Counted from the first letter of the stretch, positions 22,893-32,866 are shown. The stretch: DNA of 64,000 nt from Congeria kusceri (GCA_027627225.1 CM051029.1:73258078-73322077), one strand, 5' to 3'. Translations and numbers: made by a program. The notes: generated by a model not told the origin, from the letters alone.

Positions 22893-24108
22893 TATGCACA
22901 AGACTCGATGCATTATAACAAATTTAGCAAGATTATAAACATAATTCAACTAGAAGTAGTGTTTAATGGTAGTGTAATTTTATGCACAAGACTCGATGCA
23001 TTATAACAAATTTAACAAGATTATAAACATAATTCAACTAGAAGTAGTGTTTAATGGTAGTGTAATTTTATGCACAAGACTCGATGCATTATAACAAATT
23101 TAACAAGATTATAAACATAATTCAACTAGAAGTAGTGTTTAATGGTAGTGTAATTTTATGCACAAGACTCGATGCATTATAACAAATTTAGCAAGATTAT
23201 AAACATAATTCAACTAGAAGTAGTGTTTAATGGTAGTGTAATTTTATGCACAAGACTCGATGCATTATAACAAATTTAACAAGATTATAAACATAATTCA
23301 ACTAGAAGTAGTGTTTAATGGTAGTGTAATTTTATGCACAAGACTCGATGCATTATAACAAATTTAACAAACATAATTCAACTAGAAGTAGTGTTTAATG
23401 GTAGTGTAATTTTATGCACAAGACTCGATGCATTATAACAAATTTAACAAGATTATAAACATAATTCAACTAGAAGTAGTGTTTAATGGTAGTGTAATTT
23501 TATGCACAAGACTCAATGCATTATAACAAATTTAGCAAGATTATAAACATAATTGAACTAGAAGTAGTGTTTAATGGTAGTGTAATTTTATCCACAAGAC
23601 TCGATGCATTATAACAAATTTAACAAGATTATAAACATAATTCAACTAGAAGTAGTGTTTAATGGTAGTGTAATTTTATGCACAAGACTCGATGCATTAT
23701 AACAAATTTAGCAAGATTATAAACATAATTCAACTAGAAGTAGTGTTTAATGGTAGTGTAATTTTATGCACAAGACTCGATGCATTATAACAAATTTAAC
23801 AAGATTATAAACATAATTCAACTAGAAGTAGTGTTTAATGGTAGTGTAATTTTATGCACAAGACTCAATGCATTATAACAAATTTAGCAAGATTATAAAC
23901 ATAATTCAACTAGAAGTAGTGTTTAATGGTAGTGTAATTTTATGCACAAGACTCGATGCATTATAACAAATTATAAACATAATTCAACTAGAAGTAGTGT
24001 TTAATGGTAGTGTAATTTTATGCACAAGACTCGATGCATTATAACAAATTTAGCAAGATTATAAACATAATTCAACTAGAAGTAGTGTTTAATGGTAGTG
24101 TAATTTTA
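22893..24108. repeat. 88-bp satellite array, about 14 copies
   Basis: 'TGCACAAGACTCGATGCATT' recurs at 22895, 22983, 23071, 23159, 23247, 23335, 23415, 23503, 23591, 23679, 23767, 23855, 23943 and 24023. Spacing is 88 bp except two shortened units (~80 bp). Copies differ mostly at an A/G in 'aatttaacaagatt' versus 'aatttagcaagatt' and at CGATG/CAATG. This is homogeneous satellite DNA, with no variable spacers. Confidence 0.95.
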
Positions 24109-24109
24109 C

Positions 24110-25016
24110 TTAAAGAATATCTGCTCACTCTGTGAATTTACTATTATAATTCCAAAAAAAAAAAATATTTCACACATTTCACATTTAACAATGAAACAAA
24201 TTCACATTTATACACACAGATTTACACATGAAGACTAAAGTTTGCAGAAAAGCAAACTACAGTGCCTTCATGCACTGGCAGGCAGATACGGGACTTTTAG
24301 ACTCAGAAAGCAATTCCCGACAGGCAGAATTTAGCACGCCGAATGATTCCCGGTCCCAGAAAAACATTTTGTTTGGAATTTAGATCCCGGTAAAATGGCC
24401 TCCGGGCCATTTGATACACCAATTTAGCATCCCCAATTGAGGGAATTTATACAAAAATGCTTGGCTCTAGGATGGGGAGTTAGATCCCCAAAAATACAAT
24501 TAGTCAAATTCCGTGGGATTGCCCGCCGCTTCCCCCCCCCCCACCCCGTGGAAAATATTGATAGGTGCATAATACAGGTAGTTCAGAATTATCACTTACC
24601 ACTTTTGTCCAGTGAAAGACTGTACTAACACAACTTCCAATTTCCCACTGAATACAATACAACCATAAGGTTACTGCAATGTTCTGAAAGCGCAAGTATC
24701 CCCCAAAAGACTCGTTTATATCTGGTTGAAACGAAGTCCTTAACACTTGGATCAAACTAAATCACTTAAATTTGGTTGAAACGAAGTCCTTAACACTCGA
24801 ATCATTCCAACAAAATCACTTAAATTTTAAATTTTCAATCTGGTATCAAATATCAGCAAAGTAGGTTATTACACTAAATCACTAATGGAAAGTGTTGGTT
24901 GAATATCGTTATAGCGAGCAAGATCATAAGCAAAGAATCCGTAACAGTACAATGGGTATATGCACCTTAGCAGAATGCACGATAGAACAAAATCTTATTA
25001 AAGCAGTAAATTAGGT
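24110..25016. other. non-coding stretch
   Basis: No gene seen. A short direct duplication with marker 'tggttgaaacgaagtcctta' (near 24723 and 24773) is present. Frames of 60-83 codons are unsupported. Confidence 0.45.
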
Positions 25017-25234
25017 ATGTCGTGGGAAAACCGGGCTTAATGCATGCGCGTAAAATGTTGTCTCGCGACAGCACTTTCTGCTTCTATAGTATTTTCTGTT
25101 TCAAGTATGTCTCTTCAAAACATGAATCCGCTGTAAGCGGCAAGTGCCATCCTGGAATAGCCTGTGCGAACTGCACGGGCTAATCCGGGACAACACTTTA
25201 TGCATATGCATTAAGTCCGGTTTTCCCACGACAT
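25017..25234. mobile_element. MITE with ~45-bp terminal inverted repeats
   Basis: The left end reads ATGTCGTGGGAAAACCGG and continues into GCTTAATGCAT; the right end is its reverse complement (CCGGTTTTCCCACGACAT) with the inner TTAATGCAT also mirrored. The 218-bp body has no coding capacity. I recall this terminal sequence as common in heterodont bivalve genomes (memory only). Target-site duplication is unclear because the ends extend into similar bases. Confidence 0.8.
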
Positions 25235-25486
25235 GCCTCATATATTTTGCATACAGAACAACACCTGAAACAAAAGAGAAAATTTCCAAGTACTTTAATA
25301 GCAGGGTGCAGATTTCTGCTCCTTTTTGGTTCCTTCCTACTGGCATTTTGAATGCATTTTTAAATGTAATAGCGTCTAGCAAATCCTTCATAAAATGATA
25401 AAGCGTAAAAAGAATACCAACATAAGAATTACAAAATTATAAGCTGGTCCCATGTTTACAAAGGATTAACTGCAGGATCAAGATCA

Positions 25487-25562
25487 ATATTAGCTGATTC
25501 TTGATCTCCCAGCTCAACTGAGTTATATTAGCTGATTCTTGATCTCCCAGCTCAACTGAGTA
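25487..25562. repeat. 38-bp direct duplication
   Basis: Two adjacent identical copies of a 38-bp unit beginning ATATTAGCTGATTCTTGATC. No other function is evident; a G-run and C-run follow near 25720-25752. Confidence 0.85.
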
Positions 25563-25841
25563 GAGTCTCAAAAATATTTCATTTTCTTCTAGGTTGAATA
25601 TACATGAATGTTTATTAGGTTTTGATTAAAATCACCACAGCCACTTTTTTCTTGTGCCTGTTTTGGGGAGGGATGCGGCGCTATATTATATGCCTGGAAA
25701 ATTTTCAGAGGGTTGAAAAGGGGGGGGGGGTGTTTTGAAAAAGACCCCCCCCGCTTATTTTGCCGGGTGTCGATTTTCTATCGGGAAAATTATTGTTTTT
25801 TAGCCATTTCAGTCTATTAAATACTGTCTCGTTCAGTCGCA

Positions 25842-26768
25842 ATGGAGATTTGTTTTGGCAGTAAGGCAGAAGGATATGACAGTGAAAATAGCAAAATTCA
25901 TGATGATGATCGATGCGCTATCTGTTTTGGCAGTATGGTAGTATGGAAGAAGGAAGAAGAATATGACCGTAGCAAAATTCATGATAATCGATGCGATATC
26001 TGCAGATTGTTTCAAAACGATGAAGATGACTATGACGATTATTTTGGTGATTGTTGTAGTGATCGTTTTGACAGTATGGAAGAAGGATACGACAGTGAAA
26101 ATAGCAAAATTCATAATGATCATCGATGCGCTATCTGTTTTGGCAGTATGGAAGAAGGATATGACAATGAAAATAGCGAAATTCATGATAATCGATGCGA
26201 TATCTGTAGATTGTTTCAATATGACGATTATTGTAGTGATTGTTGTAGTGAGTTCGAAAGAAACGAACCGAAAGTCATGAAAAACAAGCGTTACAAATCG
26301 AATAAAAAACAAACTGTAAAGCAGCATCATAAAGCTGTTCAAAACTGTAAGAGACGGCAACTATCGAAACGTAGAACAAAACTACGGAATGTCAAAAGAG
26401 ACCAAAAGCAGACACATTATCATGAAACAAACGATGATCCTAACAATCATGATTGCAACACGTATTTGGCGACTACAACGTCCTATGAAAGTCGCGGAGA
26501 CGCGGCTGAACCACACTGGCTACACAAATACAATGACATCGATGATGCCGTGGAAAATATGTTTCTAGAATCATATGAACGTTTTTCGGATGAAAAGTAT
26601 GAAGAAGAAACGAATCGTATCTACTTTTCCGACGATGAGTCATTCGAAAGGTACTGGGAAAACAAATATGAAAACCAATATCTCAGAAACATAGAAGAAT
26701 CTGACCGAAATGAAACATGTCGTGATTTCTATATATATTACAATCGCTCTGATATAAATGGCTGCTGA
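25842..26768 (+). CDS. Cys-rich protein with internal CxxC repeats
   Basis: 308 residues. The first ~140 residues hold four repeated modules, each with an acidic Tyr/Ser/Asn stretch then DxRCAICFGSM or NRCDICRLF, and DCCSD/DCCSE pairs, suggesting several zinc-binding knuckles. Residues ~145-195 are strongly basic, and the C-terminal ~100 residues are acidic with many Tyr and Trp. No known family recognised; RING-like function is possible but the His ligands are not arranged as in a RING. The TGA stop is followed at once, in the same frame, by the BIR ORF. It lies outside the duplicated unit but abuts it, with the same compact gene style. Confidence 0.7.
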   Translation: MEICFGSKAEGYDSENSKIHDDDRCAICFGSMVVWKKEEEYDRSKIHDNRCDICRLFQNDEDDYDDYFGDCCSDRFDSMEEGYDSENSKIHNDHRCAICFGSMEEGYDNENSEIHDNRCDICRLFQYDDYCSDCCSEFERNEPKVMKNKRYKSNKKQTVKQHHKAVQNCKRRQLSKRRTKLRNVKRDQKQTHYHETNDDPNNHDCNTYLATTTSYESRGDAAEPHWLHKYNDIDDAVENMFLESYERFSDEKYEEETNRIYFSDDESFERYWENKYENQYLRNIEESDRNETCRDFYIYYNRSDINGC

Positions 26769-27062
26769 ATGCGTTACCGAGTCTTAGAACATTCGTTCAC
26801 AAACATGACTTTTCAGTGCAGAGCGTTGTATTTTCGATATCGCAACGTTGAGCAGCGACTCCAAACATTTGAAGACTTGCCATCAGAACACAACATGTCA
26901 AAGGAAGACCTGGCTAGCCAAGGGTTCATCTACGACAATTGTTTCAACTGCGTTCGATGCGTGTTTTGCCATACGCATATTTGGGACATTGGAAAAGGAG
27001 ATGTGAAACTTCGGCATCGACAGCTGTGTCCTGTTTGCCCTTTCGTATTTGATTGCGAGTGA
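26769..27062 (+). CDS. BIR-domain protein (IAP-like), directly after an in-frame TGA
   Basis: 97 residues with a single baculovirus-IAP repeat: R..TFEDLP near residue 32, LASQGFIYD, then C-x2-C-x15-H-x6-C with a conserved Trp after the first Cys pair. This zinc fold binds caspases or IAP-binding motifs; viruses use such proteins to block apoptosis. It has no RING of its own. The ATG follows the upstream TGA without a gap and in the same frame, so it may be made by reinitiation, readthrough, or from its own start. AATAAA follows at about 27066. No copy exists at the start of the second unit. Confidence 0.8.
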   Translation: MRYRVLEHSFTNMTFQCRALYFRYRNVEQRLQTFEDLPSEHNMSKEDLASQGFIYDNCFNCVRCVFCHTHIWDIGKGDVKLRHRQLCPVCPFVFDCE

Positions 27063-27120
27063 TTGAAATAAAAAGCCTGAAAGGATTTTGCATGTTGTTT
27101 GTTATCTGAGTAGTTAACAT

Positions 27121-27192
27121 AACACAAAAAGCAACCAAGCTATGTTACAAAAAGTTTTATTCAACAATGTGACATGGCAATTATGTGTGCAT
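27121..27192. repeat. segment also present before the second unit
   Basis: The stretch 'aagcaaccaagctatgttac' and the following ~50 bp recur at 46641-46716 with a 5-bp insertion and a few substitutions. Homology to the second copy therefore starts to the left of the main 27807 boundary and is then interrupted. Confidence 0.8.
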
Positions 27193-27682
27193 ATCTATTC
27201 AGCGCTTTCGCACTGTACATTTCCGTAACGTGCTCTGTGTCAAGTATGGCTTTAACGAGTTCTTTTGACTTCTCAACACCATGGAAATCAATTGCACCAA
27301 CCATCCAGTTTCCATCGTGAGTCAAGTTATACAATAAGTCAAATCTGTACTGGTTCGCTTTCGTAGCAATAACGTTCAAAGTTTCTTTTGTCACATCTGT
27401 GATCAGGAACGACCAAACCGAAAAGGTATCTCGTGAAGTACAAGAGTCCATTAGAGCGTGCTGAATCTTGATAATACCAATGTCAGTTTTTCTGACAACC
27501 CATTCCACAATTTGGTCAAATAGACACATTATCGACTGTGTTGGTTTTAGTGCAGCCTTGCGTCTGGCGTAAGTGTTGATTTGACGCACAATATTTTCCC
27601 TTGTATATGTATCTATGTGATTCCACAGACCACCTGGTATGCTTTGTTTGCTGGTATCCATACCGATGACAGGAAGAAACAT
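27161..27682 (-). CDS. unknown 173-aa protein
   Basis: The product is soluble-looking, mixed alpha/beta, with no signal peptide or TM segment. A polyadenylation signal for the minus strand (TTTATT as read on plus) lies at about 27153. It is divergent from glycoprotein 1, whose start is only 76 bp away, so a shared promoter region is likely. In the second unit the gene is gone except for its last ~30 bp, so it is not needed in every unit. No family recognised. Confidence 0.6.
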   Translation of the reverse strand: MFLPVIGMDTSKQSIPGGLWNHIDTYTRENIVRQINTYARRKAALKPTQSIMCLFDQIVEWVVRKTDIGIIKIQHALMDSCTSRDTFSVWSFLITDVTKETLNVIATKANQYRFDLLYNLTHDGNWMVGAIDFHGVEKSKELVKAILDTEHVTEMYSAKALNRYAHIIAMSHC

Positions 27683-27757
27683 GACTGGAATCTGTTAGTA
27701 CAAATATTTATATATGAGCGCATATCTATCCAATGGAAAATATATCAAAAAATCGTC

Positions 27758-29767
27758 ATGTATGTGTTTGTGTATATCGTTTCCCTGTTTCTTTCCTTAG
27801 TTTTACAAACAAATGCGTTGGGAGGTTTTAACCCAAATTTTTATGAAACATCTTGTTTCAAGCCTTTACAGGACAAATCGATCGTCGTTACAAATGGGTC
27901 ATTTTATGTGTTGGTAAACGTAACCTATGATTATCTATCAGTATACGACGATGTAAAGCAAAATTTACGTTTTTTCAACAAATGGATTAACAACCCAGAG
28001 TTGGGTTTCGAGACACATGAGCAAGAAACAAGATGCAAATCCATAGGTCTATCTAGATGTCCAAACAAGAGAGAAGCGTTCTCGAAACCGGTATACAGTG
28101 TAGTTTATGGTATACGAGAGGAAAAAAAATTTGTCATGTACGAAAAACCCAGTCTATTAGTTAGATTGGAAACTGAGTCGAAAACATACTCTTTCAGTGA
28201 GTTTGTGGAATCGGTGCATACTGAGATTTCCACACACGCCTGGATACCTTTGCTAACGTACAATTTTTCATTGACCTATGATGGAAGTGAAATCTGTGCA
28301 AATGGTATTCATGGTCATGCCATCATAAGATTCAACACTAAACTGTGTTCTACGTTAGGAACATGGTGCGCTGCAAATATAGGCGGTGAAAGTCCCGAGA
28401 GATTAAATCATGCGTTAACACGTATCAAAAAAGCGTTGTTGACGGAAAAATTCAATCATTTGGCGCTATACAATCATACCAAAAACTTTGATCTAAAAAT
28501 GAACCCTCATAGATACATAGAATTGCGAGACACAATTGCACAAATTAACCAAGAAATGACTGACCTCTCAAATGTGATAGACAGCTTAAAAATCGATGAT
28601 CAGTCCGACGATGCTTACTTTGACGATAATTACTCTGACGATGATTCAAAGAAAAAGCAAAGCGATAAAAAAAAGGTTCCAGTTTTCGATCTTTCTTACC
28701 TGGTGAACCCTTGGAAAAAAAACAACACAGATCTGTCAGTTCAAAACGATACTATCGTTGACCAACAATTTAACGCTATTCAGGAAACTATCAACAAGCA
28801 TAAAATGATAATTGAGCATAACGAGAATGCCGTTGCAGAAGTATCCGCTTATGGTTTGCAAAATTGTTACTGCCTAACTTGCAATCATTCTACTACAATC
28901 GGCAAAGTGCAAAACAATCGGTGCTATTTTATCAACTTGGATTCATCATTCAAGATTTCATCTGATACGCATACTTCTCCATTTAGAGAATACGAACCCT
29001 TGATTATAGACGAACGTTCTCATGCTTTACAAGAGATACTAAGTCAAACAGTAAAACAAGTGAGCAACGAAGTTATTCTCTCCAAAAAGGCCTCATCATA
29101 TCAACTCATTGTCTACAGCACCAACGATGGTAAAACTGTTGAGAGCAAATGTATGTCGTTATTTAGAAATAAATACCAGGTGGAGAACTGCAACGAAACT
29201 GCGAATGCTGTACTGATAGCGAGAGAGGGAAATTTCAGTCGCGTACCACAAGTACCATTGCCTGATTTCAGATACTGCGATGTTGGTGCGGTCAAAGCGA
29301 GAGATGGCAAATGTTTTCGGATTGATGCAAATTGTTCGCACTCAAACATTGCGAGAGTTAACGATTTGGATGATAAGGTAGTTTCATATTTGGTGAGCAT
29401 TACTCAGAACACTGCACAAAATATGAGTGAGGCAAAATTTCAAATCAAAAATATAGATGATAGTTTTGTTACAAGCGATCACTTCATTGTGTACAACAAA
29501 ATGGCGAACAGTGGACAAGAATGCACATACGTCGACATGCGAGCAAAGACTATTTCAATCGAAGAATGCAAAAACCGACTAACCCTTTGCGAGGTGGTGT
29601 TTGCTAAAAGTACATCGAATGACGAACCGGGACTTAGAAAACTAACATTTTGGGAAACTGTCGCTGTTAGTGTTGGTGGATTCATTTTGCTTGTGGTAGC
29701 TGCTATTGGCTTCATAGTTGCACTGCACAGCATTGCCAGACACAACGAAAATGTTATTAACATTTGA
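27758..29767 (+). CDS. large type I membrane glycoprotein (gp1)
   Basis: I place the start at 27758 because that Met begins a clear signal peptide (MYVFVYIVSLFLSLVLQTNA); the frame is open further upstream but that part overlaps the divergent gene. The product has 669 residues. The ectodomain has many N-glycosylation sites and paired Cys, an acidic Asp-rich then Lys-rich linker at ~280-306, and a NCYCLTC motif at ~369-375 opening a second half that is related to gp2. A TM helix lies at ~635-658, with an 11-residue tail. Location: secretory pathway and cell or virion surface. The architecture suits a viral envelope protein, but no known fusion-protein class is recognised. It has an intact frame. 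Confidence 0.8.
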   Translation: MYVFVYIVSLFLSLVLQTNALGGFNPNFYETSCFKPLQDKSIVVTNGSFYVLVNVTYDYLSVYDDVKQNLRFFNKWINNPELGFETHEQETRCKSIGLSRCPNKREAFSKPVYSVVYGIREEKKFVMYEKPSLLVRLETESKTYSFSEFVESVHTEISTHAWIPLLTYNFSLTYDGSEICANGIHGHAIIRFNTKLCSTLGTWCAANIGGESPERLNHALTRIKKALLTEKFNHLALYNHTKNFDLKMNPHRYIELRDTIAQINQEMTDLSNVIDSLKIDDQSDDAYFDDNYSDDDSKKKQSDKKKVPVFDLSYLVNPWKKNNTDLSVQNDTIVDQQFNAIQETINKHKMIIEHNENAVAEVSAYGLQNCYCLTCNHSTTIGKVQNNRCYFINLDSSFKISSDTHTSPFREYEPLIIDERSHALQEILSQTVKQVSNEVILSKKASSYQLIVYSTNDGKTVESKCMSLFRNKYQVENCNETANAVLIAREGNFSRVPQVPLPDFRYCDVGAVKARDGKCFRIDANCSHSNIARVNDLDDKVVSYLVSITQNTAQNMSEAKFQIKNIDDSFVTSDHFIVYNKMANSGQECTYVDMRAKTISIEECKNRLTLCEVVFAKSTSNDEPGLRKLTFWETVAVSVGGFILLVVAAIGFIVALHSIARHNENVINI

Positions 29768-29809
29768 AACATATCAAACCTTGTTGTTTTGTTTTGGTCA
29801 TAACTCACA

Positions 29810-30154
29810 ATGTCTTCGTTTCAAGAATTGTATACCTTCGAAATGAGCGAAAGCAATGCTAACACCAAAGAATTTTTCATTCACGTACGGAAAGAAATCA
29901 GCGTTTCGATCAATGAGCACGAACTGCTCGAAAGCATTTTTGAAACCATATTTGATGATATCGAAGACAATAACGTTTTCACATTTGATTTGACCATTGA
30001 GTTTTGTTTCATCAATAGTAGGAAAACTCTATATCTCAGGCAGCTCAATTCGCAAACATGTTCGTGTTTTGACGTTATGTTTGCTATGCAAGAAGAAGGA
30101 ACCAATTTCACTGTTCCAGCTGATCTTCGCGTTTGTATCACAAAAACTGTATAA
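29810..30154 (+). CDS. unknown 114-aa acidic protein
   Basis: It lies 42 bp after gp1 in the same direction. The first half is acidic and predicted helical (repeated EL.ESIFETIFDDIED), the second half mixed with three Cys. There is no signal peptide. The second unit differs by one residue at the C-terminus (K to T region), so the frame is conserved. Function unknown. Confidence 0.65.
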   Translation: MSSFQELYTFEMSESNANTKEFFIHVRKEISVSINEHELLESIFETIFDDIEDNNVFTFDLTIEFCFINSRKTLYLRQLNSQTCSCFDVMFAMQEEGTNFTVPADLRVCITKTV

Positions 30155-30193
30155 TAGCCATTTTGCACATAATTTCACAATATAGCACTTCTG

Positions 30194-30592
30194 ATGGAAG
30201 ACAAAGTTAAACCATGCAACAGTGAGCGTTGCACGTTATGTTCTCAAATGAAGGCTGGAAATAGTTTTCAGTTCAATTGCGGTTTTGTGTATATCGTCGA
30301 AGATGGAGAAAACCTATCTTGTAACTCAAAAGACGTTATATACGTTTTGAAGTGCAACACTTGTTGCGGTGAGTACATTGGAGAGACCGTAAATCTGAGA
30401 AAACGCATTCACACACACAACTCTCAGCATTTGTGTCGAGCTACTGATCACTTGATCGAATGTGGGAAACACTTGTGCGACGTTAAAGAGCGTTACACTG
30501 TATTCGTTTTGGAGACAGAGCGAGACAAGTATGTGCGCAAAGCCAAAGAGGCGTACTACATTCGGCTATTCCAGCCAATGATGAACAAGTAA
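30194..30592 (+). CDS. GIY-YIG nuclease-domain protein
   Basis: 132 residues. An N-terminal CNSERCTLC pair may bind zinc. The nuclease core follows: VIYVLKC (GIY position) and EYIGET (YIG position) spaced as usual, then LRKRIHTHN with the conserved Arg, and a C-terminal KAKEAYYIRLFQPMMNK with the catalytic Glu and terminal Asn. GIY-YIG enzymes cut DNA in repair, homing and large DNA viruses. It is a stand-alone domain of about usual size. It sits in a run of plus-strand genes. Substrate cannot be inferred. Unit 2 carries D/Y and F/L changes outside the core motifs. Confidence 0.85.
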   Translation: MEDKVKPCNSERCTLCSQMKAGNSFQFNCGFVYIVEDGENLSCNSKDVIYVLKCNTCCGEYIGETVNLRKRIHTHNSQHLCRATDHLIECGKHLCDVKERYTVFVLETERDKYVRKAKEAYYIRLFQPMMNK

Positions 30593-30671
30593 GGCGTGTA
30601 TTATTTTGTACATGTATATATAGCTACGTTTAACAAACAAAAACTAATCACACTCACAATCACTTTCTACA

Positions 30672-31277
30672 ATGGCACAACAAATGATGAACTCGAGCTA
30701 TGCTAGGAAAATGCAAAACCGATTACGCATAGAGGAGTTTGCGAACACTGTACTGAAACACGGCGTTAGAAGAAATTTGGTTTCTGAAGTCGAGCCAGAT
30801 GTCTTCTTGTCGCCTAACGATACTTCAAAGATAGAAGACCTTTCTGAGAAACTGAAACAGATTGATGCCAAACGAGCGCAGTACAAAAGCCTAAAAGTAA
30901 GAAAGCAGCATTTGATCAAGGGCATCAAAAAAACAAAAAATTTGCGAGACGATGTTGTGAAGACTGTGCGCTCTAACGTTGTCAATCGGATTCCAATTGG
31001 TATGCTCAACGATATACTCGGTTCTGGCGAAGACGAAGACATGTTCGCTTTGATAGAACGAATCAAAACGACCAAGGTTCAGGAGAAGCGCAACTATGCC
31101 GATATCGACATCTCCGATGCAGAAATGTCAGATACGCTGAACGATGAAGACCAGGAAATCATGAACGCTCTGGCTGCCAAGAGAAAGCGCAAAACTGGTG
31201 CGAACAAAGCTGTCAAGAAAGCGAAAAACGAGAAGACTATACTCAGTGATCTAGAACTGAGCGTTGATGACCAATGA
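30672..31277 (+). CDS. unknown 201-aa basic coiled-coil protein
   Basis: Residues ~50-105 are charged and likely coiled coil (KIEDLSEKLKQIDAKRAQ). An acidic stretch near 150-165 follows, then a strong nuclear-localisation type cluster (KRKRKTG, KKAKNEK) near the end, and an acidic last ten residues. TATATATA at about 30615-30622 is a plausible TATA box, ~50 bp before the ATG. The product is probably nuclear or DNA-binding; no family is recognised. Unit 2 lacks one codon and has several substitutions but stays open. Confidence 0.7.
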   Translation: MAQQMMNSSYARKMQNRLRIEEFANTVLKHGVRRNLVSEVEPDVFLSPNDTSKIEDLSEKLKQIDAKRAQYKSLKVRKQHLIKGIKKTKNLRDDVVKTVRSNVVNRIPIGMLNDILGSGEDEDMFALIERIKTTKVQEKRNYADIDISDAEMSDTLNDEDQEIMNALAAKRKRKTGANKAVKKAKNEKTILSDLELSVDDQ

Positions 31278-31389
31278 CTTCGTTGTTGTAACATTGTTTG
31301 ATTTTTGTCGATTGATGTATGCTATATTTTGGTATATGTGGAAAATAAATTGTACCGTCGAACAGTAAACATTTGTTGTTGCGTTATCA

Positions 31390-31977
31390 ATGGATATCGA
31401 TGAGGTTTTGATTATTGACGAAGACGAACAGTTAGCACAAAACACCTACTTGTTTTCACCCATGTTCTCTCGACAACACAACGAATGTTCACTATGCATT
31501 TTTCAGTACATAACAGAATACGAAGAGCAAATACGCACATTCGAAAGCAAGCTAGCCGAGATTAACTCGAAACTCGGGTGTGGAATTCAAACGTGTGTTA
31601 CAATGGTTCTCAATGAGTTCAAAGACGATGAACGCATGTCGTTGTTCAAGAAATTGACACCTAGGGAAATTACTAGTCATTTTGACTCAGTATTCGGTGA
31701 TCCAATGTGTGGATACAACCGACTGAAAGCTTACAATTTTTTCTCTCTGTTTGACGATACTACTATCAACAATTCCGCGTACATCAAGTTTATTTACGAT
31801 ACATACAAACATTCGAGAAACACTTCACTCTGTCCGTACTCGCTTTTAGGCGTGTATGTTTTTTTGGTTATGATCAATACTATAGGATGTGATGCACAGC
31901 TGAAGAAGAAACATGACTTTTTGTGGATGTTCAACTGTCTATGCAATCACAAATTACGGTTTGGAAAGTTGCGTTGA
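31390..31977 (+). CDS. unknown 195-aa protein
   Basis: The ATG follows AATAAA (31345) and a short leader. The product is acidic at the N-terminus and then largely helical with several Cys; the end is basic (CNHKLRFGKLR). No signal peptide; a hydrophobic patch at ~155-165 (GVYVFLVMINTIG) is too weak for a sure TM. The 3' end overlaps the next frame by 55 bp if that gene starts at 31923. Function unknown. Confidence 0.65.
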   Translation: MDIDEVLIIDEDEQLAQNTYLFSPMFSRQHNECSLCIFQYITEYEEQIRTFESKLAEINSKLGCGIQTCVTMVLNEFKDDERMSLFKKLTPREITSHFDSVFGDPMCGYNRLKAYNFFSLFDDTTINNSAYIKFIYDTYKHSRNTSLCPYSLLGVYVFLVMINTIGCDAQLKKKHDFLWMFNCLCNHKLRFGKLR

Positions 31978-32669
31978 GTGACAAGAAAAGAAAATATCTA
32001 TTTAAGGTAAATGTTTCTGTAGAAGCGCTAAAATCGCACAAAACCATGTCAACCATAAACGTTAAGGATATTAATCGTGTCACTGACACTGAGGCCACGA
32101 ATCGCTTGTTCACTAAACTTAAGTACGATATTGGCATTCAAATCACTTCGAAGCTAATTCAGTCGCTTAAACAAAGCAAAGACAGTGTTGTTTTTTATGT
32201 GGGAAAAGAACAAAGGTCTTACCCGGCAGCAATCGTGAAAATGTTCACAATCGTTAAGACAAACCATGTCAAGATTACGAACTACAGTGTTCAAGAATTG
32301 ATGAACGTGTTTGAAATTCTCATGAACCTGTCCGACTACCAATGTAACGGTCTCACGCAAGATTACTCGGATTGGCAGTCGATCTCTAGCCTGGTTAACA
32401 TGATTGAGTTTGCTGAGTTCCTAGGCATGACAGAAGTGGTGTTGTTTCTAAAACGTATTCCACAACTGCTTACATTTCACAACAAAAACGCGTACGACAA
32501 CGAATTGCTCAGAAGAGGAAACGAGTCTAAGGAAAATCTACAACCTATGTCCGTCAACGAACCTAGCGAAAACGATGAAAAACGTTCAAGGTCTAGAAAG
32601 AGAAGCTTTACAAAGGTGTTCAGTCGTAGTCTGAGTCGAAAGCGCAGAGATGAGAATGTCATGTCATGA
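31923..32669 (+). CDS. BTB/POZ-like protein with basic Ser/Arg tail
   Basis: The frame is open from 31923; ATGs at 31923, 31941 and 32046 are all possible, and 32046 (MSTINVKDIN) avoids overlap with the previous gene. A central ~110-residue segment has a BTB-like pattern: DSVVFYVGKEQRSYPAAIVKMF, then VKITNYSVQELMNVFEILM, then LVNMIEFAEFLGMTEVV. The tail has RSRKRSF and SRSLSRKRR. BTB proteins often serve as CUL3 adaptors, which would fit the RING genes nearby. This assignment is by pattern only. The unit 2 copy is frameshifted. Confidence 0.5.
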   Translation: MDVQLSMQSQITVWKVALSDKKRKYLFKVNVSVEALKSHKTMSTINVKDINRVTDTEATNRLFTKLKYDIGIQITSKLIQSLKQSKDSVVFYVGKEQRSYPAAIVKMFTIVKTNHVKITNYSVQELMNVFEILMNLSDYQCNGLTQDYSDWQSISSLVNMIEFAEFLGMTEVVLFLKRIPQLLTFHNKNAYDNELLRRGNESKENLQPMSVNEPSENDEKRSRSRKRSFTKVFSRSLSRKRRDENVMS

Positions 32670-32866
32670 ATGTTGTATGTTGTATGTTGTCGAATGTATG
32701 TTGTTAAAGTAGCTAAACAGTAAACTTGTGTGTTGTTTTCTTCACGCAGTAGTACAAAAACCAAGACTTCAATACATGTTCAAAATAGTTTTTATTCGAT
32801 CAGTACCAAAGATACAAACATTCAAAGATCAACAGTATCACAAGCATATATACAACTTTTTTGTAA

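Noticed and set aside
22893..24108. Regular repeats resembling a CRISPR array
   Set aside because: The whole 88-bp unit is repeated with no variable spacers, and the context is eukaryotic; it is satellite DNA.
25833..26360. 175-residue minus-strand ORF
   Set aside because: Antisense of the repeated Cys-rich gene; its repetitive Ile/Phe-rich peptide mirrors the plus-strand repeats.
27581..27757. N-terminal extension of gp1
   Set aside because: Overlaps the divergent 173-aa gene, and the signal peptide starts at the Met at 27758.
29113..29400. Minus-strand ORFs within gp1 and their unit 2 equivalents
   Set aside because: Antisense shadows; no independent start or polyadenylation context and no recognised domain.
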